The notes below the pieces were generated by a model that had not been told where the DNA came from, did not search any database, and saw only the letters and a program-made list of their open reading frames with translations. Below are positions 38,701 through 53,700 of a stretch of DNA of 64,000 bases, piece by piece. The translations under genes were made by a program, and so were the position numbers. Positions within the stretch are counted from its first letter, which is position 1. Each line of letters opens with the position of its first letter. The stretch is from contig JAMZAV010000896.1 in the NCBI GenBank assembly GCA_024449915.1, forward strand, positions 496,001-560,000, given 5' to 3'. This DNA is from Sweltsa coloradensis (lineage: Eukaryota; Arthropoda; Insecta; Plecoptera; Chloroperlidae).

Positions 38701-41700
38701 CTAAGTCAAACCTGTCTCTGTCGACGCCATCGATGAGCAAATAATGGCAACCACTAACCAGCAAAGATATTTGGTGATTGATAGAAGAGGACAAATGGAT
38801 AGATAATGTAAAATGGGGGTGTGGAGAGGGAACCCAACGGCTTACATGGTCGTGACTGCAGGGATCTCGTAGATTGATAATGACAAATAAATACACATAA
38901 CACACGAAAAAAAGTCTAAACTGTTTTGGCCAAACAGGGCCTGGCTCACTCGACGAGAGCAGAGAGATTACTAACCTAGGTCTATAAGGTTATAACTTAT
39001 TTACAGTACTAGAAGGGGAGGAGAAGAAGGCGTGGTTCTCCTCCCCTCCACTTCCACCCAACAGTGCCACTGGCATGTTTTGCACATAACTGTAAATAAC
39101 TGTATAGACCTCGGTTAGTATTCTCTCCGCTCTCGTCGAGTGAGCAAGGCCCCGTTTGGCCGAAACAGTTTCAATGTTTTTTCGTGTGTTATGTATATTT
39201 GTTTGTATCTATCAATCTATGAGATCCCTGCAGTCACCGGCCAGGTAAGCTGTTGGGTTCCCTCACCACACCACCATTTTACAATACAGCAAAGATATTT
39301 GGAAGAGCCATGATTCACCCATGCCATGGACAATGCCAGAATTGATTTAAATTGATGATTTTTTGGGAAGATACACTAGATACATACACTAATATTTTTC
39401 TATTTTTCTATTTACTTATTTTTATTTCATCTGGAAGAGGTATGCATTATGATTCAAGCGACATACCGGTATAGCGCTACCCTCTCCATCCCCACTTTCT
39501 TCCTCTGTTTGCGCTTCAAGCACCGTTACGTTGCCCAGATGCAAGATGGCCGCCAGCACTCGGAACATGTCGGCCTGCTCTCTAGCGGAGAATCCGAGCA
39601 ACGACAGAGCCGTCCTTGTCTCCTCGAAGGTCGCCGAGTCGTCCACTCCGTCGATTGTTGGATTCTCTCCTTGATTGAGGTAGTGGAACTCATCTTGGTG
39701 TACTGGAACATGATGCGATAAGAAATAACTTTAGATAACTTTTATTGTGTGGAACAGATAAGTACCAAAGAAGTGCAAGTTTACCATCTACCAGACCTAC
39801 TGTGTTCCAATACTGACATATGCTCAGAGACTTGGAATATGACAACAGTGGATGAGAGCCTTGTGCACACTGTAGATATGAAGTTTTTAAGAAGAATTGT
39901 AGGTAAGACTAGATGGGTCCGAATACGAAATGAGGATATCCGAGATCAAGTAGGCGTGAGGAATTTAATGGAGCAAATTGGAGACAGAAAATTAAAGTGG
40001 TTCGGACATGTCAAAAGGATGGAAAGAGCAAGATTACCGAGAAGGATGATGGAATTGGAAATTCTGGTAGGAGACCAAGGGGCAGACCACGACAAAAATG
40101 GCAAAATAGAGCGAGAAAGGACGTGGAACAGCGAGGAGGAGACTAGAAGAAGATGGAGAGGCCTGTTTTCAATGCTGACCCAATGCAGAGTTGGACGTGG
40201 CAACAGATAATGATGATGAGGATAGGATCATACAGGTTACCTTCAAGAAGTGATGGTGGCTAACAAATTGATAGATAACTACTATAGAAACATGCAAGAT
40301 GTTTCAACACGTTTCACACTGACTGCACTAGTAGTTAAATAGCAAATATCGTTCGTTCCAGATGAGAATGCCACGGCCGAGGGATCGCATCACTATCGCC
40401 TTCGCACTGTGGCCACTGGTTAGGAAATAACAACACATGACAGCTCTCTACAACCAACAATATTTTGGCATTATAACTACTTCCGAATGTGGTAGCAACG
40501 TATTTTAAGAAAAGACTTAGATGACCTGGAATTTTAAAAGTCGTGCGAGAATTATGTCACATTACGGAAATATATGATCACCCAAACACTAGTATAAAGG
40601 TTGGCAACAATTGTGTGCGAAGATTTTTTAAATATTCAATATGGAAGAAGAGGAGTGGTGGCAGGACAGAAGAAGATGGAGAGGCCTGTCTTCAGTGCCG
40701 ACCCAACGCAGAGTTGGACGTGGCAACAGATAATGATGATGAATATCAACTAGAGAACATAAATTACACTTTGAAATGCATTTAATTAAATGAAAAAAGC
40801 CAATTTTGGAAAGCCCACATACACACATTTGTGTTAATATATTGTTAGTATTGATTGCAAATATGTCTTTCTTCATCTTTTGATAACAGCTTTTAACATA
40901 AAACCACAATAAGGTAACAAGATGAGTTATTATTGTATCTGTGTAAATTGTCAAAGTTGGCATACGTGCTCGCAGATCCTACATCATGTGGCATTCTTAT
41001 CTGGTACAAACTATAACTAGGAAAACGCTAAAGTCCCGCCGCGTTGATGGATGAGTTTTTTTTTAAATTTTTAGTCTGCGTGGGATATCTTTACTTTTGC
41101 AAGTGCTTTGTTGCTTTGTTTTGCTGCCCACGCATTGTAGGTGATTGTTGTCAAGTTTCTATTGTTTCTTGTCAATTTGTTTTATTTACCGTTAAAAACT
41201 TATATTAAAAGCTTTATTTCTATGGATTCTGGCTAACTTTGTCACTTTTTCTTTCAAAAGGTACTTCATCACCATAACCTTAATGTCCATGTATAATATG
41301 AACGTTGAAGCCCCACCCGTTTGGTCAGAATTGGCCCAAATGGCACGAAAATATCGCATAAAAATAAAAAAAAACTTATATTAAAAGCTTTATTTCTATA
41401 GATTCTGGCTAACTTTTTCAACATTTTCTTTTAAAAGGTACTACATCACCATAACCTTAATGTCCATGTAAAATATGAACATGGTAGCCCCACCCGTTTG
41501 GTCAGAATCGGCCCAAATGTCACGAAAATATCGCACTAAAAATCGAAAAAAATCGTAAAAGTACGCTATTCATGAGAAATATTTCTTCGATTGTACCCAA
41601 AAACAATACACCTCTAAGTTCAGAGATTTCGAAGGTCCCCTCAAATTTTCATCAAGATCGGATATACCGTTTGCCTGGTAGAGAGTTAACAAACAGACAG

Positions 41701-44700
41701 AAAAACAAACAAAAAAAAAAAAAAAAAAACACCCGAGCTAAATTTTTTGGGGGTCAGTGAAATTGAAGTCTTCGCTTCGCTCATCCAATAATAAATAATG
41801 ACAATAAACTAGGCTAAAGAATATGTACAAAATATTTAGGCCTAAGGCACTATTGGGATGGACTGGTGGGAACCAAACTGATGTTGATTGGCATTTTATC
41901 AATATGTGAATATGACCTTCCTTATTTATATTTTAATTTCTATCCTATTAAGTAATTGTGAATGATATAAAGAGATAGGATGCCAACAGCTTACCTTAAA
42001 TGGAGTAGTTATGTAGTTATGTATGGAGTAGTACATGTTAACATGTTGTTTAACAACGTGTATGTTATCTTTCACGGCGCGCCTACTCCATTTAAGGTAA
42101 GCTGTTGGCACCCTATTTCTTTGTCATTAAAACACATGATCCAGCCTTTAAGCATTCCTTTCAAACACATACTATTAAGTAAATTGATCTGATTTACATA
42201 GGAGCATAATAAAAGCAAAATACACATGCATGCCATGATTCACTTGCCTTATGTGGACATACTAAATTGATTATAGTACAATAGGCTAATTGAATGCCAA
42301 TAAATTAGTTTTTTTAAATAAAAATTAAACAAAAGTCTGTAAATAATAAATAAATAATAAATTGTATTTAGAGTCTACCCACTCAGTTATATAACTGATT
42401 TTCAGTGGGGGACTTTAAATCAAAGCGACCAAGCCAACCCTGTAGGCCCCAACGCAATCGACGAGTGAGCGATAACCAACCAAAGATCAATATTTTTAAT
42501 AGAAAATATAGCAATCAGTGGTATGGACAGTGCGAACACCCGCGAATCAACGCCAGAATCAACAAGGCCGATTCAGAACAACTCTGAATTTATTATGTGC
42601 TTCGTTGCTAGGACGGCTCCAAAGTAACCGTTTACAAACTCCTAAGACAAGAACTGATGGACTTAAGTCCAAATCAGAAGTTAAAAAACTTCTGACTTTA
42701 TCGGGAATCGAACCCTGGACCTTCTGCATTGGAAGCAGATACGCTAACCACAAGACCAACGAGCCACACAGGATAGACAGGATAGGAAGGACACTGTTGA
42801 GATGGTATGGACAAATGAAACAAATGGTGTAACTATGCCAGGAAGAGGAGAAATCCTGAAAGTCGTGGACAATTTTAGCTATCTAGGAAGTAAAGAAATG
42901 GCAAGTGGAAAGATTAAAAAGAAGATTAACATCAGAATACAAAAGGCCAGTAACTTCTACCAGTGTGTGAAAGGCCTGGTGTGAGATAAGGAAGTGGTCT
43001 ATTCAGTGCAAGATGACACATAAAACCTATTTCATACCGATCCTTACGTATGCAGCATATATACTTAAATGTAGTTCATTGTTGTGCCTGCATCTATGTA
43101 ATTAGATTTATTTAGTTGTCCTCCTTTGTAAATCAGTTTTTATAACTGAATAGGATAGACGTTAAATAAATAAATAAAATAAAATAAATAAAACCTGGAC
43201 AGTGGGAGATTGAGAGGAGAGTCGGATGCAGGCGGCAGAGATGAGATTCCTGAGGAGCACAGTGGGCAAGACAAGAAGGGATAGAATAAGAAACACGGAC
43301 ATTAGAGAAATGCTGGGAGTAGAGAAGTAAAGTGACAGGATAGGAAGGACACTGTTGAGATGGTATGGACAAATGAAACAAATGGTGTAAAATCGGATGG
43401 TCAAGAAAATGTATGACAGAGGAATTGAAGAAGGAAGAAGAAGACGGGGTAAGCCAAGGAAGAGATGGAAGGACATCATAGCAGGAGACTTGGAGGCAAG
43501 AGGAGAAAGCTGGGAAGATGTGGAAGAGATACGATTGTGGGAGGATAGAAAGAAGTGGAAAAATTTGGTTGCTAAACCCAAACTGACCCTGCCAGAAGCA
43601 GGAAACGACAATGGATAATAATGATGATGATGTAGACCTAAAACCAGTCAAGTGAGACTCACGCAAGTGTAGTTCCTTGAGAGCGTCCCGCGATGCGCAC
43701 ATCTGATAGAAGATGTGATAGTTGCGCTCCTGTGGTGCCTGGAAGACGACGCGAGACTTCTCCAGGAGATAAGTCCTCATTGAGGCGCCCTGGATGTGAA
43801 GGTTCTTGTTGAAATGGATCTGGATGAACTTGCCGAAACGTGAGCTGTTGTCGTTGCGAGTTGTCTTTGCGTTACCGATTGCCTGCAGAGAGAGAGAGAG
43901 AGAATTATCGAGACTGTAGTGCAGGGTTGCCACCAAGTTATAATTTTTATCCTTGAAAGATACTTTAATCCTGAGTAATCCTTGAAAATAGCTATTTAGT
44001 ATTTTGTGTATTATTATTTATTACGAATGGAAAGGAATGATTAAAATTTTTAGGATTTTTGGTGAATTTCACTAACAATATGCAAGCATAGGCCTAAGAA
44101 TCTGAATTTTCTTAGAATATGTATCAACGTTTTAGTTTTTGCCATTGTGTCTTATACTTGCTGGGTTTATTATTACTATTACCCGGTGCTACTGATGTTT
44201 TTATTACCCACTGTTGATCACTTTTTAGTCTGTATTAAAAATGATGTATTAATTTAATGTAGGCTATTTTGAACTATTGTAGGAAATCCTAAGATTTTGC
44301 CAAAAATACTGGAATCCTTGAGACACCTTAAAAATAATAGAAAAAGGATAAAATCCTTGAAAGTGGCAACTCTGTGTAGTGTGTTTTCTGAATATTTAAT
44401 AAGACAGTGGTCTGAATGTTTAGACTTGAAATGTAAAATGTTGATTATGTGAATGCAAACATTGATAAATAAAATAAAACATATGTATTTTGTTGAAGAG
44501 TCATAACCAATCAGAATGCAAATACACTTTTCTATTATCAACAGATTTTGGAAGAGGTATCTTCCAGCTCTATTGATTTGATTATGTCCCCGAGTGTACA
44601 TTCACTCTGATACAACAACTGATTTAAGAGAGAAGTATGTACAGTACCTGTAATGTAAGTTGATTGAAGTTGACAATGATGAATGAAACAATTGTGTATA

Positions 44701-47700
44701 TGAACAAATATGAAATAAATAAAATATATATGTAAAAATAAAGAAAATCAAAGCAATTTAATTTTTGCTACTTTAAAGGTAAGAGAAAAACTCATTTCAA
44801 TATGCATGGGAAAACCACCTGTTCAATAAAAGCAGCGTTTTGTAGCATTTTCAAAGTAAGTAAGGGAATGTCCAATGGATTGTTTGGGAGGATTCAATCC
44901 CTAGCATTCTCATAACTGACTGAAGAAAACCAACTTTCAGTCAGGATTGCCGGTGGCAGGAATCTTACCTTTGACCTTCAGAATCATGTGTTTTGCACAA
45001 GCTACCTCTGTGTGAGTTATATTGTTTACCTCCATGATGGGACTCGAAGCCAGGACTTTCTTCTCGACCTGAGTCTCCGAGGTCGATCCTCCGACAGTGG
45101 CGAAGAATCTCATTGCGTACTTCGCCGACACCGTCTTTCCGGCCCCGGACTCTCCCGAAACTGAAGGGAAAGACAAACAGTATTTAATATGCTAGTTCAT
45201 CCTTGGGTTCTTTGTCATTGATGGGTTGCTATTAGCTGTATATGTTTTGCCACCCATGTAGGTAGCTTTCTTAGGACTGAATATATGGAAGATGATGTGA
45301 CCACTTATTTATACTTAAATAAATGTCTTATCAAAAGCTAAAACGGTTTATTTTTTATTATTTATTTCATCCCATAGAGATGTTGGGGCCATTCAAAAAT
45401 AAATTTGAGATTTATTAAGTATGAAGGTTTTGATAAATAAATAAATATGTATCGGTACTAGGAAGGCTACATTAAAATGTTTCTCTTCCAACTTTATTTT
45501 TTATAACAATGTAAAATTTTAAAATATAGTTCTCTTCATGTAAGTTTGCTAAAACTAAGTCTGAATGTTTTTACAATTTGGTTATTGTATACCCTATGCC
45601 ATAGCAAGACTATAACCTACCCTAACCTAGTGTATTAATAATAAGTACACATAAATAGATTTAAATGTTCCATCCTTATTTGAAAGTACGGTAGTAAATG
45701 GACGTTTAAATCCAGTTGAAACATTGTACAATGGTAACTATCACTGCGTTTATCACAAGAGTTTAAACGGTTCAACTTATTTGAATTAAGAGTTAGTTCG
45801 AACAAGTGGTGTAGATAAACACTACGATAAAGCTTAAATAAAATGATTTAACGTTAGTCTGATAGGCCTACCGAAAGTGAGCTAGAACTTTAATACGAAT
45901 TAACTTTGTGTGGTAAACATACTAGTTTGAACTTTGTAGCCATGTTTGTACTGCCTTGAATCAGTAGTGCAAAACAAAGCAGCAAGCAACGCACACAAGA
46001 AACTTAGTGATAAACCAAGTGTCCTATCTCCACTTTTTAAATATCTTTGCAAGCGCTGGCGTGCCAGAGTTTTAGTTAAGGTTCTTTACCGTTAGAAAAA
46101 ATAGGGAAGAAGCTTCGAGCCCCACAACCTATCCCCACACAGACTAATTGCCTATCTATCTATTATATACTTGATATTTGTGTCAAAACATTAACAATTA
46201 ATGGTTTGTCAAGTGTGTATATCGTCATGAACAGCTCACCGATAATAGACTGGTCCCGTTGTTCTCGCTCCAGCTGGGTATAGGCCTCCTCAGCCACAGC
46301 AAAGATATGCGGCTCGAGATCGCCCATGGCCTGGCCCCGGTACGCCCACACAGTGTCCGTGCCATAGATCGGCAGGTCGGCGTAGGGGTTGATGGCAACG
46401 AGGACAATGCCTGCAAACACCACGGGAATATATCATTAACAGTACTAGTCTGGGTGCACATTCATACAGAGGTAAAGTAATTGAGGCAACTACAGATACC
46501 TACAGGTAAGTTTAAAATAGTTTATTATAAGTATTATAAATAGACAAAAGAAAAATAAGAACTATATTTAATAACATACTAATGAATGATTAAAATGCTA
46601 ATTTAAATAGATACACACAGGTATCTTTCTAAATAATGTAGGCTACACTTCTTGTAATACCATTTATGATTTCTCAAGACACATTTTATAATATTTAACG
46701 AGTAAGATCCAGAGAAGTACTGCTCGAAGATAATTTCCTAAATACTAGGAAAACGCTTAAGTCCCGCCGCGTTGTTTGGATGAGCGTAATTCATTGAGCT
46801 ACCATGTGTTATGTGGATTTTCTGTTGTTCTGTGAAAAAATCATTTAAGTTGAAGATTGTTTTTTAAATTAATTTAAATTAAATAAAAAAATAAACTTTA
46901 ATTTTTAATTTTTTTAGTTAATCGTAATTTAAAAAAAGAAAAAATCGTAAATTTTCGATTTTCATGAGAAATAATTATTTGATTGTGCTCAAATTTCACA
47001 CGAATATGTTAATTCATAAAATTAAGGTTCTGTGAAAAAATTATTACAATCGGATAAAGCATGTAGGTGTTATAAGTCAAAGAATTGTTTTAAAAAAGAA
47101 AAAAACCTGTAAAATTTCGATTTTCATAAGAAATAATTTTTCGATTGCGCTAAAATTTTACACGAATATCTTAATTCATAAAATTATGGTTCTGTGAAAA
47201 AACATCAAATTCGGATAAAGCATGTAGGTGTTGTAAGTCGAAGAAAGTTTTAAAAAATTGAAAAAAATCGTAAAATTGCAATTTCATGATAAATAATTTT
47301 CCGATTGTGCTCAAAAACGTGGCAGTTCTAAGTTCAGAGATTTCGAAGACCTCCATAAAATTTCATCGCAATCGGAGTATCGGTTTAGCCGGAATCGTGT
47401 TAACAAACAGACAAAAATACATAAAAAAAAAGAAAAAAAAAAAAAACATTCCGGATTTTTTTCTCCAGTGTAGTGAAATGGAATCTTCGCTTCGCTCGCT
47501 ACGCTCGCTACGCTCATCCAAAAATCAAAAATGAAGTCATTAGGGCAAAGAGGGCAATGTACCCTACTAGGAAACGCTTAAGTCCCGCCGCGTTGTTGGA
47601 TGAGCGTAATTGGTGCATTGAGCTGCCATGTGTTATGCGGATTTACTGTTGTTCTGTAAAAAAATAATTACTAAGTTGAAGATATTTTTAAAATTAAATA

Positions 47701-50700
47701 AATTTTAATGAAAATTTAATTTAATTTAATAAAAAATTAACTTAATTTTAATTTTTTTAAATTAATCGTAATTTTAAAAAAGGAAAAAATCGTAATATTG
47801 AAATTTTCATAAGAAATAATTATTCGATTGCGCACAAATTTTACACGAATATATTAATTTCATAAAATTAAGGTTCTGAAAAAAAATCATTACAATCGGA
47901 TAAAGCATGTAGGTGTTTATAAGCTGGAGAAATTTTAAAAATTGAAAAAAGTCGTAAAATTGCGATTTTCATAAAAAATATTTTTTTGATAACGCTCAAA
48001 TTTTACACGAATATATCAATTCATAAAATTAAGGTTCTGTGAAAAAATCATTACAATCGGACAAAGCATGCAGGTGTTGTAAGTCGAAGAAATTTTTAAA
48101 AAATCGAAAAAAATCGTAAAATTGCGATTTTCATGAGAATTTTTTTTTCGATTAAGCTCAAACACGTGGCAGTTCTAAGTTCAGAGATTTCGAAGACCTC
48201 CATAAAATTTCATCGCAATCGGAGTATCGGTTTAGCCGGAATCGTGCTAACAAACAGACAAAAATACAAAAAAAAAAAAAAGAAAAAAGAAAAAAAAAAA
48301 AAAAAAACATTCCGGATTTTTTTCTCCAGGGTAGTGAAATGGAATCTTCGCTTCGCTCGCTACGCTCATCCAATTATGCTGGTCTATAAAGTGTATTTCT
48401 AGCCCAAATGCGGCAAAGGCTGAATCTCTGCCAAAATAACACTTAGTACAAGTTATGTGTTTTCTTCAAATAGCTTGCTTTCTAGAGCCAAATGTGTTGC
48501 GAGTGTTCCGTAACTTATAGTAAAAGTATTGTTAATGTTTGGACTGCCATTGCTTTGCTTTGTTAAATTTTGTGTTGGTCCTATCACTGAGTATGATTAG
48601 AAATAAGAATGCAGTAGTAAGTAAGGGAAGTGGCTTTACACAAAGAGGGTCTAACCTAAAAATACTTTATAGTATAGTTATATTGGGTAATTTACAGCTT
48701 GGCAAAAGTGGGACCTTACAGTATCTACACGTCCATAAAATATAAAGAAACAACATTTTGTAGGCAATGGATGTTTTAACTACAATAGCATAGACGTTGC
48801 ACATGTGATCTCAAAATAAATAACAATAAATTAATACATTGAAAGCTGTTTAAAACACAACGTATTGTGAGGGCATCGTGATGTTGCTAGTTAGTGTGTA
48901 TTACATGCTTGTTTTGAACGTAATAATAGTTATTGAATTTTTGACGAGCTAAGCAACAATTGTTTTCAAATGCTGCAAATAATTCTACAAAAATACTACA
49001 ACACAATTTGCATGAAACATAATATGTACCGGTAGGTATTTAGCTAGAAGGTACTTAGATCAGGTAAATAAGCAATTTACAGCTTGTGCTTTTCACTGCC
49101 AGGCCATTTCATATCTGCAGGCCCACTCTTGAACACCGGTATATATTTATTTATTAGTATTTACCTGCCCATAGGGCAGTGAGGCCATACTATCCACACA
49201 GGAAATGAGATATTTCAACCACACAGGTCAAGAATGAGTCAACACTATGAACTAATCAACCATGATTCCAAGAATTATTTGTGGACTAATATTCAGGTTA
49301 TGCTGATTTGCAAATGCCAGAGGTAAAATTATGAATTGAAAGTGTTGTATAAATTTGATTATTATAACAAAAATATTGAAAGTAAAAGAGCTGCATAATG
49401 TAAATTCCCTATGTGAATATTTAATAAAACTAGTACTAATATTTGCTTTGAATACCTAAGGCCTACATATCTAATGTAAACTCATGACTATGTGGAATGT
49501 ATTTCATCAAACATAGCAAGTTAATAACAAACCAATTTTAAATGAATTATTATTATTCATTGAATTATTTACGGTAGGCCCTACCCTATGACTATGTGGA
49601 GTAAAAAGTACATAATTAGGCACCAGGATATATTTCAGTAAAAATACGTATTAATTTATACCAATGACCTTATAAATGAAATAAGTTGACCAAGTTGGCT
49701 TGGTTGCTTTGGTTTAATGTCCTCCACTGAAAATCAGTTATATAACTGAGTGGGTAGACTCTAAATACGAATTTATTTTGTATTTATTTATTAATCATTA
49801 TTGTAGTCATACCATCACACAAACATTACAATCATCAAAATGGTAATTATTGTACTTTTAATTTGAACTTGGTTCCAACTAGTTTTGCTATTGGTTGTAA
49901 CCATGCAGTAACTAACTGAAAGTTATATTTTTTAATGGTAATTTTTTTTTAAATAACTCACTTAAAAAATGTGTGTTTAATGTTTAATATTTCAGTTTTA
50001 CTAAAGAGGAACAAAACAAAGAAATATGTTCAACTATAGGCCTATTCATCTGGTAAATTATACAATTGTCAATTGGTATTTAAAAGAGTGTAGCATAGTT
50101 GAAAAATGTGTGAAATCACATACTTATTGGATCAGACTTTCAATAAATTAAGATTAACTGGTTCTTGGTTATAGTGACAAGAGCAAATCTGCTCTCACGC
50201 ACACTAAATAAAATACAAACAGGCAGAGGTCAAACCTAGCTCTACTTACCGCAATACGTGTAAATAGTGTATTGTCGACAGAAGCGTACTTGTAGATTGT
50301 ACAAGACGGCTGGCTCGTGGAGGTACGATAGAGAAGTGAGATCATTTTCACCGATTAGGATATCGGGATTTCTTAGCGGTGGGAGTGCTTCGTCTGTGTC
50401 TACCTTTAGGATGTGGACTTTGCCGTCTTCCGTTTGAACCTAAACACAGAAGGACATACTTCAAATTATTGATGCAACCAACCATTCTATTAAATTATAG
50501 TTTGTGAAACTTATACATTTTGTGAATTTCATATCATCAGTCAACTATTAAATTATCACTTAAGAATGAAAACATTTTCTTATAACCAAAAAACAAATCT
50601 GATAGTTTGTTGTTGTTTCTGTTTTATTTATTTTATTTTGTGAAAATTAATGTAAACATAAACACATATGGTCCTATTTTGTAATTATAATTTTTTTTTA

Positions 50701-53700
50701 AAAAATCTTAAGGAAGTTTGAAAGACAAAGCTAATTGCTAGGTAAGTTTCAGAAGAAAAGGGACAAATATGCTAAAAAAAATCCATCCCTGAAGGACTGA
50801 TGAACTAATATAATCTGATTTCTTATATAATTTTTTTTTCTTGTAACTTATAAAACAGATTTGGACTAATACACTGCGTCTTTCTTTACAAATAAATACA
50901 CATACAACAAGATAAGTAAGTTCTTGTAGAATTGTGGCTGTTATTCACTTTGGTAATGATACGTTAAGAGAAAGATGCCAAATCAGAGTTAGTACAAAAC
51001 ATATAAAAATAAAGTCTACTCTCAATTGCTTTTAAATATTCTCAGTCATTACGTTACATCGACTAATGAGATGGACGCACTCTGGCTGACAAAAAATATG
51101 ATCAAACAAGAGAAAGTAATTATTAGATTGTAGACTTTAATTACATGACCAGTAATGTAAGTGAAATGGAAAAGTAACATCATCACAGATTACAAAACAA
51201 TTCCTCCTACTTGTCTTTGTAAACACCTCCATCCCCTCCCTCATACATAGTGTGGAAGTTCACACCTAACAATCATAACTACGTAGTCTAGTCTTCACAC
51301 TTGCATCCCTAATCACTTGACACAGAGCTGCAAATTAAAATTATGCAGACTCTCCGTCACAATTCACCGTGAGGATGTAACTGTTACCAACTCTCATCTT
51401 TAGAGGCTAGAAGCTGGGCTCCCACAGACAATCCATCATTGGAAAAAATACCCCTTTAAAAGAAAATTCTTTGTAGACCAATTATTCACTATGGTTTATC
51501 AAACAAGCACTGGTTCCAATCCACGACTTTTAACAATATTAATCAAATAAAAGAAACTAGTAGAACAGGTATTTATTATTTAAATACTGGTTATTGGATT
51601 ATTATTCACTGCTCTTTATCAATATTTTCTTTGTAATATTTCGACTTTTTTTATTACATTTTGTTTACTTTGGTTACTTGTTACTTTTTTTACTTTTGAA
51701 TAAAAGTCAAAATATCACAAAGAAAATATTGATAAAGAGCAGTGTTATGTTCAATAAAAACTTATTTAAAGAATATTAACCAAAGCTAGTTAGTTGCCAT
51801 GGCAATCAAGGCAGAGGTACTTTAAAATTGTGTTTATATGCACAACCAGTGAATCACCCGTATCATATTGTCTTAGGCTTATACTGCACTAGTAAATTTA
51901 AAACCGTGTTAATGTTGAGGTTAATACCTTCAAAGTTTGTTTTTATAACATTGTCACAAGAAACAAGAATAAGTTCCACTTCCCCAATATAACAGAACCC
52001 AACATATTTCTGGATATTTGGAACTAAGACTTGGGACACTTTGTTATCTCTTGGCTGTGTACTTTCACTCTTTCCTGGCCCCCTCTCAATCTCCACACTC
52101 ACTACCGCAACCATTCTCTTGCAAACATCTCAAGACTTAACTTCCTTTATAAGATTCTGGATACATTAGACGTCACGTCTCCCCTTCTCCCCTCTACAAA
52201 CAACCCTCACTCTTTGCCAACATGTTGAACTAATGTGTCAATGACAAGGTCTTATTTGCATGCCCCCAGTACGCTCCCCCAAGTTGGCCCAAAACTTTCT
52301 CTGGCAAAAATTTAGACTTTATATCCCATTTATGTGGAAATTATACCTAACCTTAAAATCTAGGCTGACATCTCCCCCCACACACAAACTAACTACACCC
52401 CCCACAAACTTTCTCTTTTTCACTTCACCGCACTCCACTTTCCTTGTCTAATAAATCAGTTTTTCTTTTTTAATGTTTTTTTTTCCCCAGCCCTTTTTAT
52501 ATTTGATTCATTAATTAATTGCATTTTATATCCTTTTTGAATTTGTTACCAAAATTGTTGTGTTTTAATTGATTGTTGTTGTAATATTACTATTTCAAAT
52601 ATTTACTTAACTACTATATAGTTCATTGTTGTGTATGCATCTATGTAATTAGATTTTAGTTGTCCTCCTTTGTAAATCAGTTTTTAACTGAATAGGAGAG
52701 ACATTTAATAAATAAATAAATAAATAAATAATTAAATAATTAAATAAAAAATAAATAAATTTGGATACCAATATTTTGGACTTGTGTTGATAACAATGAT
52801 CAGGGCCGTTTTAACTAATAATGAGAACATAGGCACAAATTTTTAGGTCGCCCCCCCCCCCCACGCAACTATGGAATCCAAAATATCGTTATGTTTATTG
52901 TGTGCATACATACAATGCAATGTTTTTTAATTTCACAAATAATGTTTTTTAGGCAATTGCTAGGGCCTAGTACTACATTTAAATATTATGCAATTTATAA
53001 TAGGTACTACGTGTAAATGTAATTCCATAGTTTCCGTTTAATAATGTTATTTTATATTACTCACCCACATGGACTCGAAGTCACCGAATCGTTTGTACTG
53101 CACGCGCTTACGCGCTTTACGTCTTGTGAAACCGCATCGAGTTCTAGAGACCCTAGGTAATTGTAGTTTCCAGCCGATTCTACTTTTTCGTTATCACTAT
53201 GAAACGCTAGCCCTCGTGATGAAGAACTTAACTACGGCAACAATGCGACTCAATATATCTCGCCAATATTTTATTTCAGTTGACAACTGCACTTTTAATT
53301 TAGTATTAATTATTTGCATTGTTTTGGTTCTAGCTATGAATGATAAAACATTTAATTGTTCTGAGTTCTTTGGACGTTTCATGTTCTCGAAACCTATTGC
53401 CAGCATTTTTCCAATCATTATATCCGTGTGAGAATTGTGACTTTCCACCAAAAAGTTGACAATGGGTGCAAAACACTGTACCTTGAGAGGGCGAGTATGT
53501 CACCCAGTGGCGGTACACAACTTCGCCATTGACATTCTACCGATGTAACAAGTTTTTATTAAAATACCGATTTTTGTCCGAGTAAAGACGAAGTGAACCC
53601 GTTAAATCTCCGTCAATGTTTTGATTAATGCTGTATTTATCAATGTAATCTATGAGTAAATCACTGATTACCCACGTCGCTGGATCTTTATTAAAACAAA

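Noticed and set aside
43133..43611. Minus-strand frames of 149 and 267 residues extending past exon 6
   Set aside because: Only the part at 43663-43882 is a myosin exon; the rest is the antisense of a LINE fragment read through the intron.
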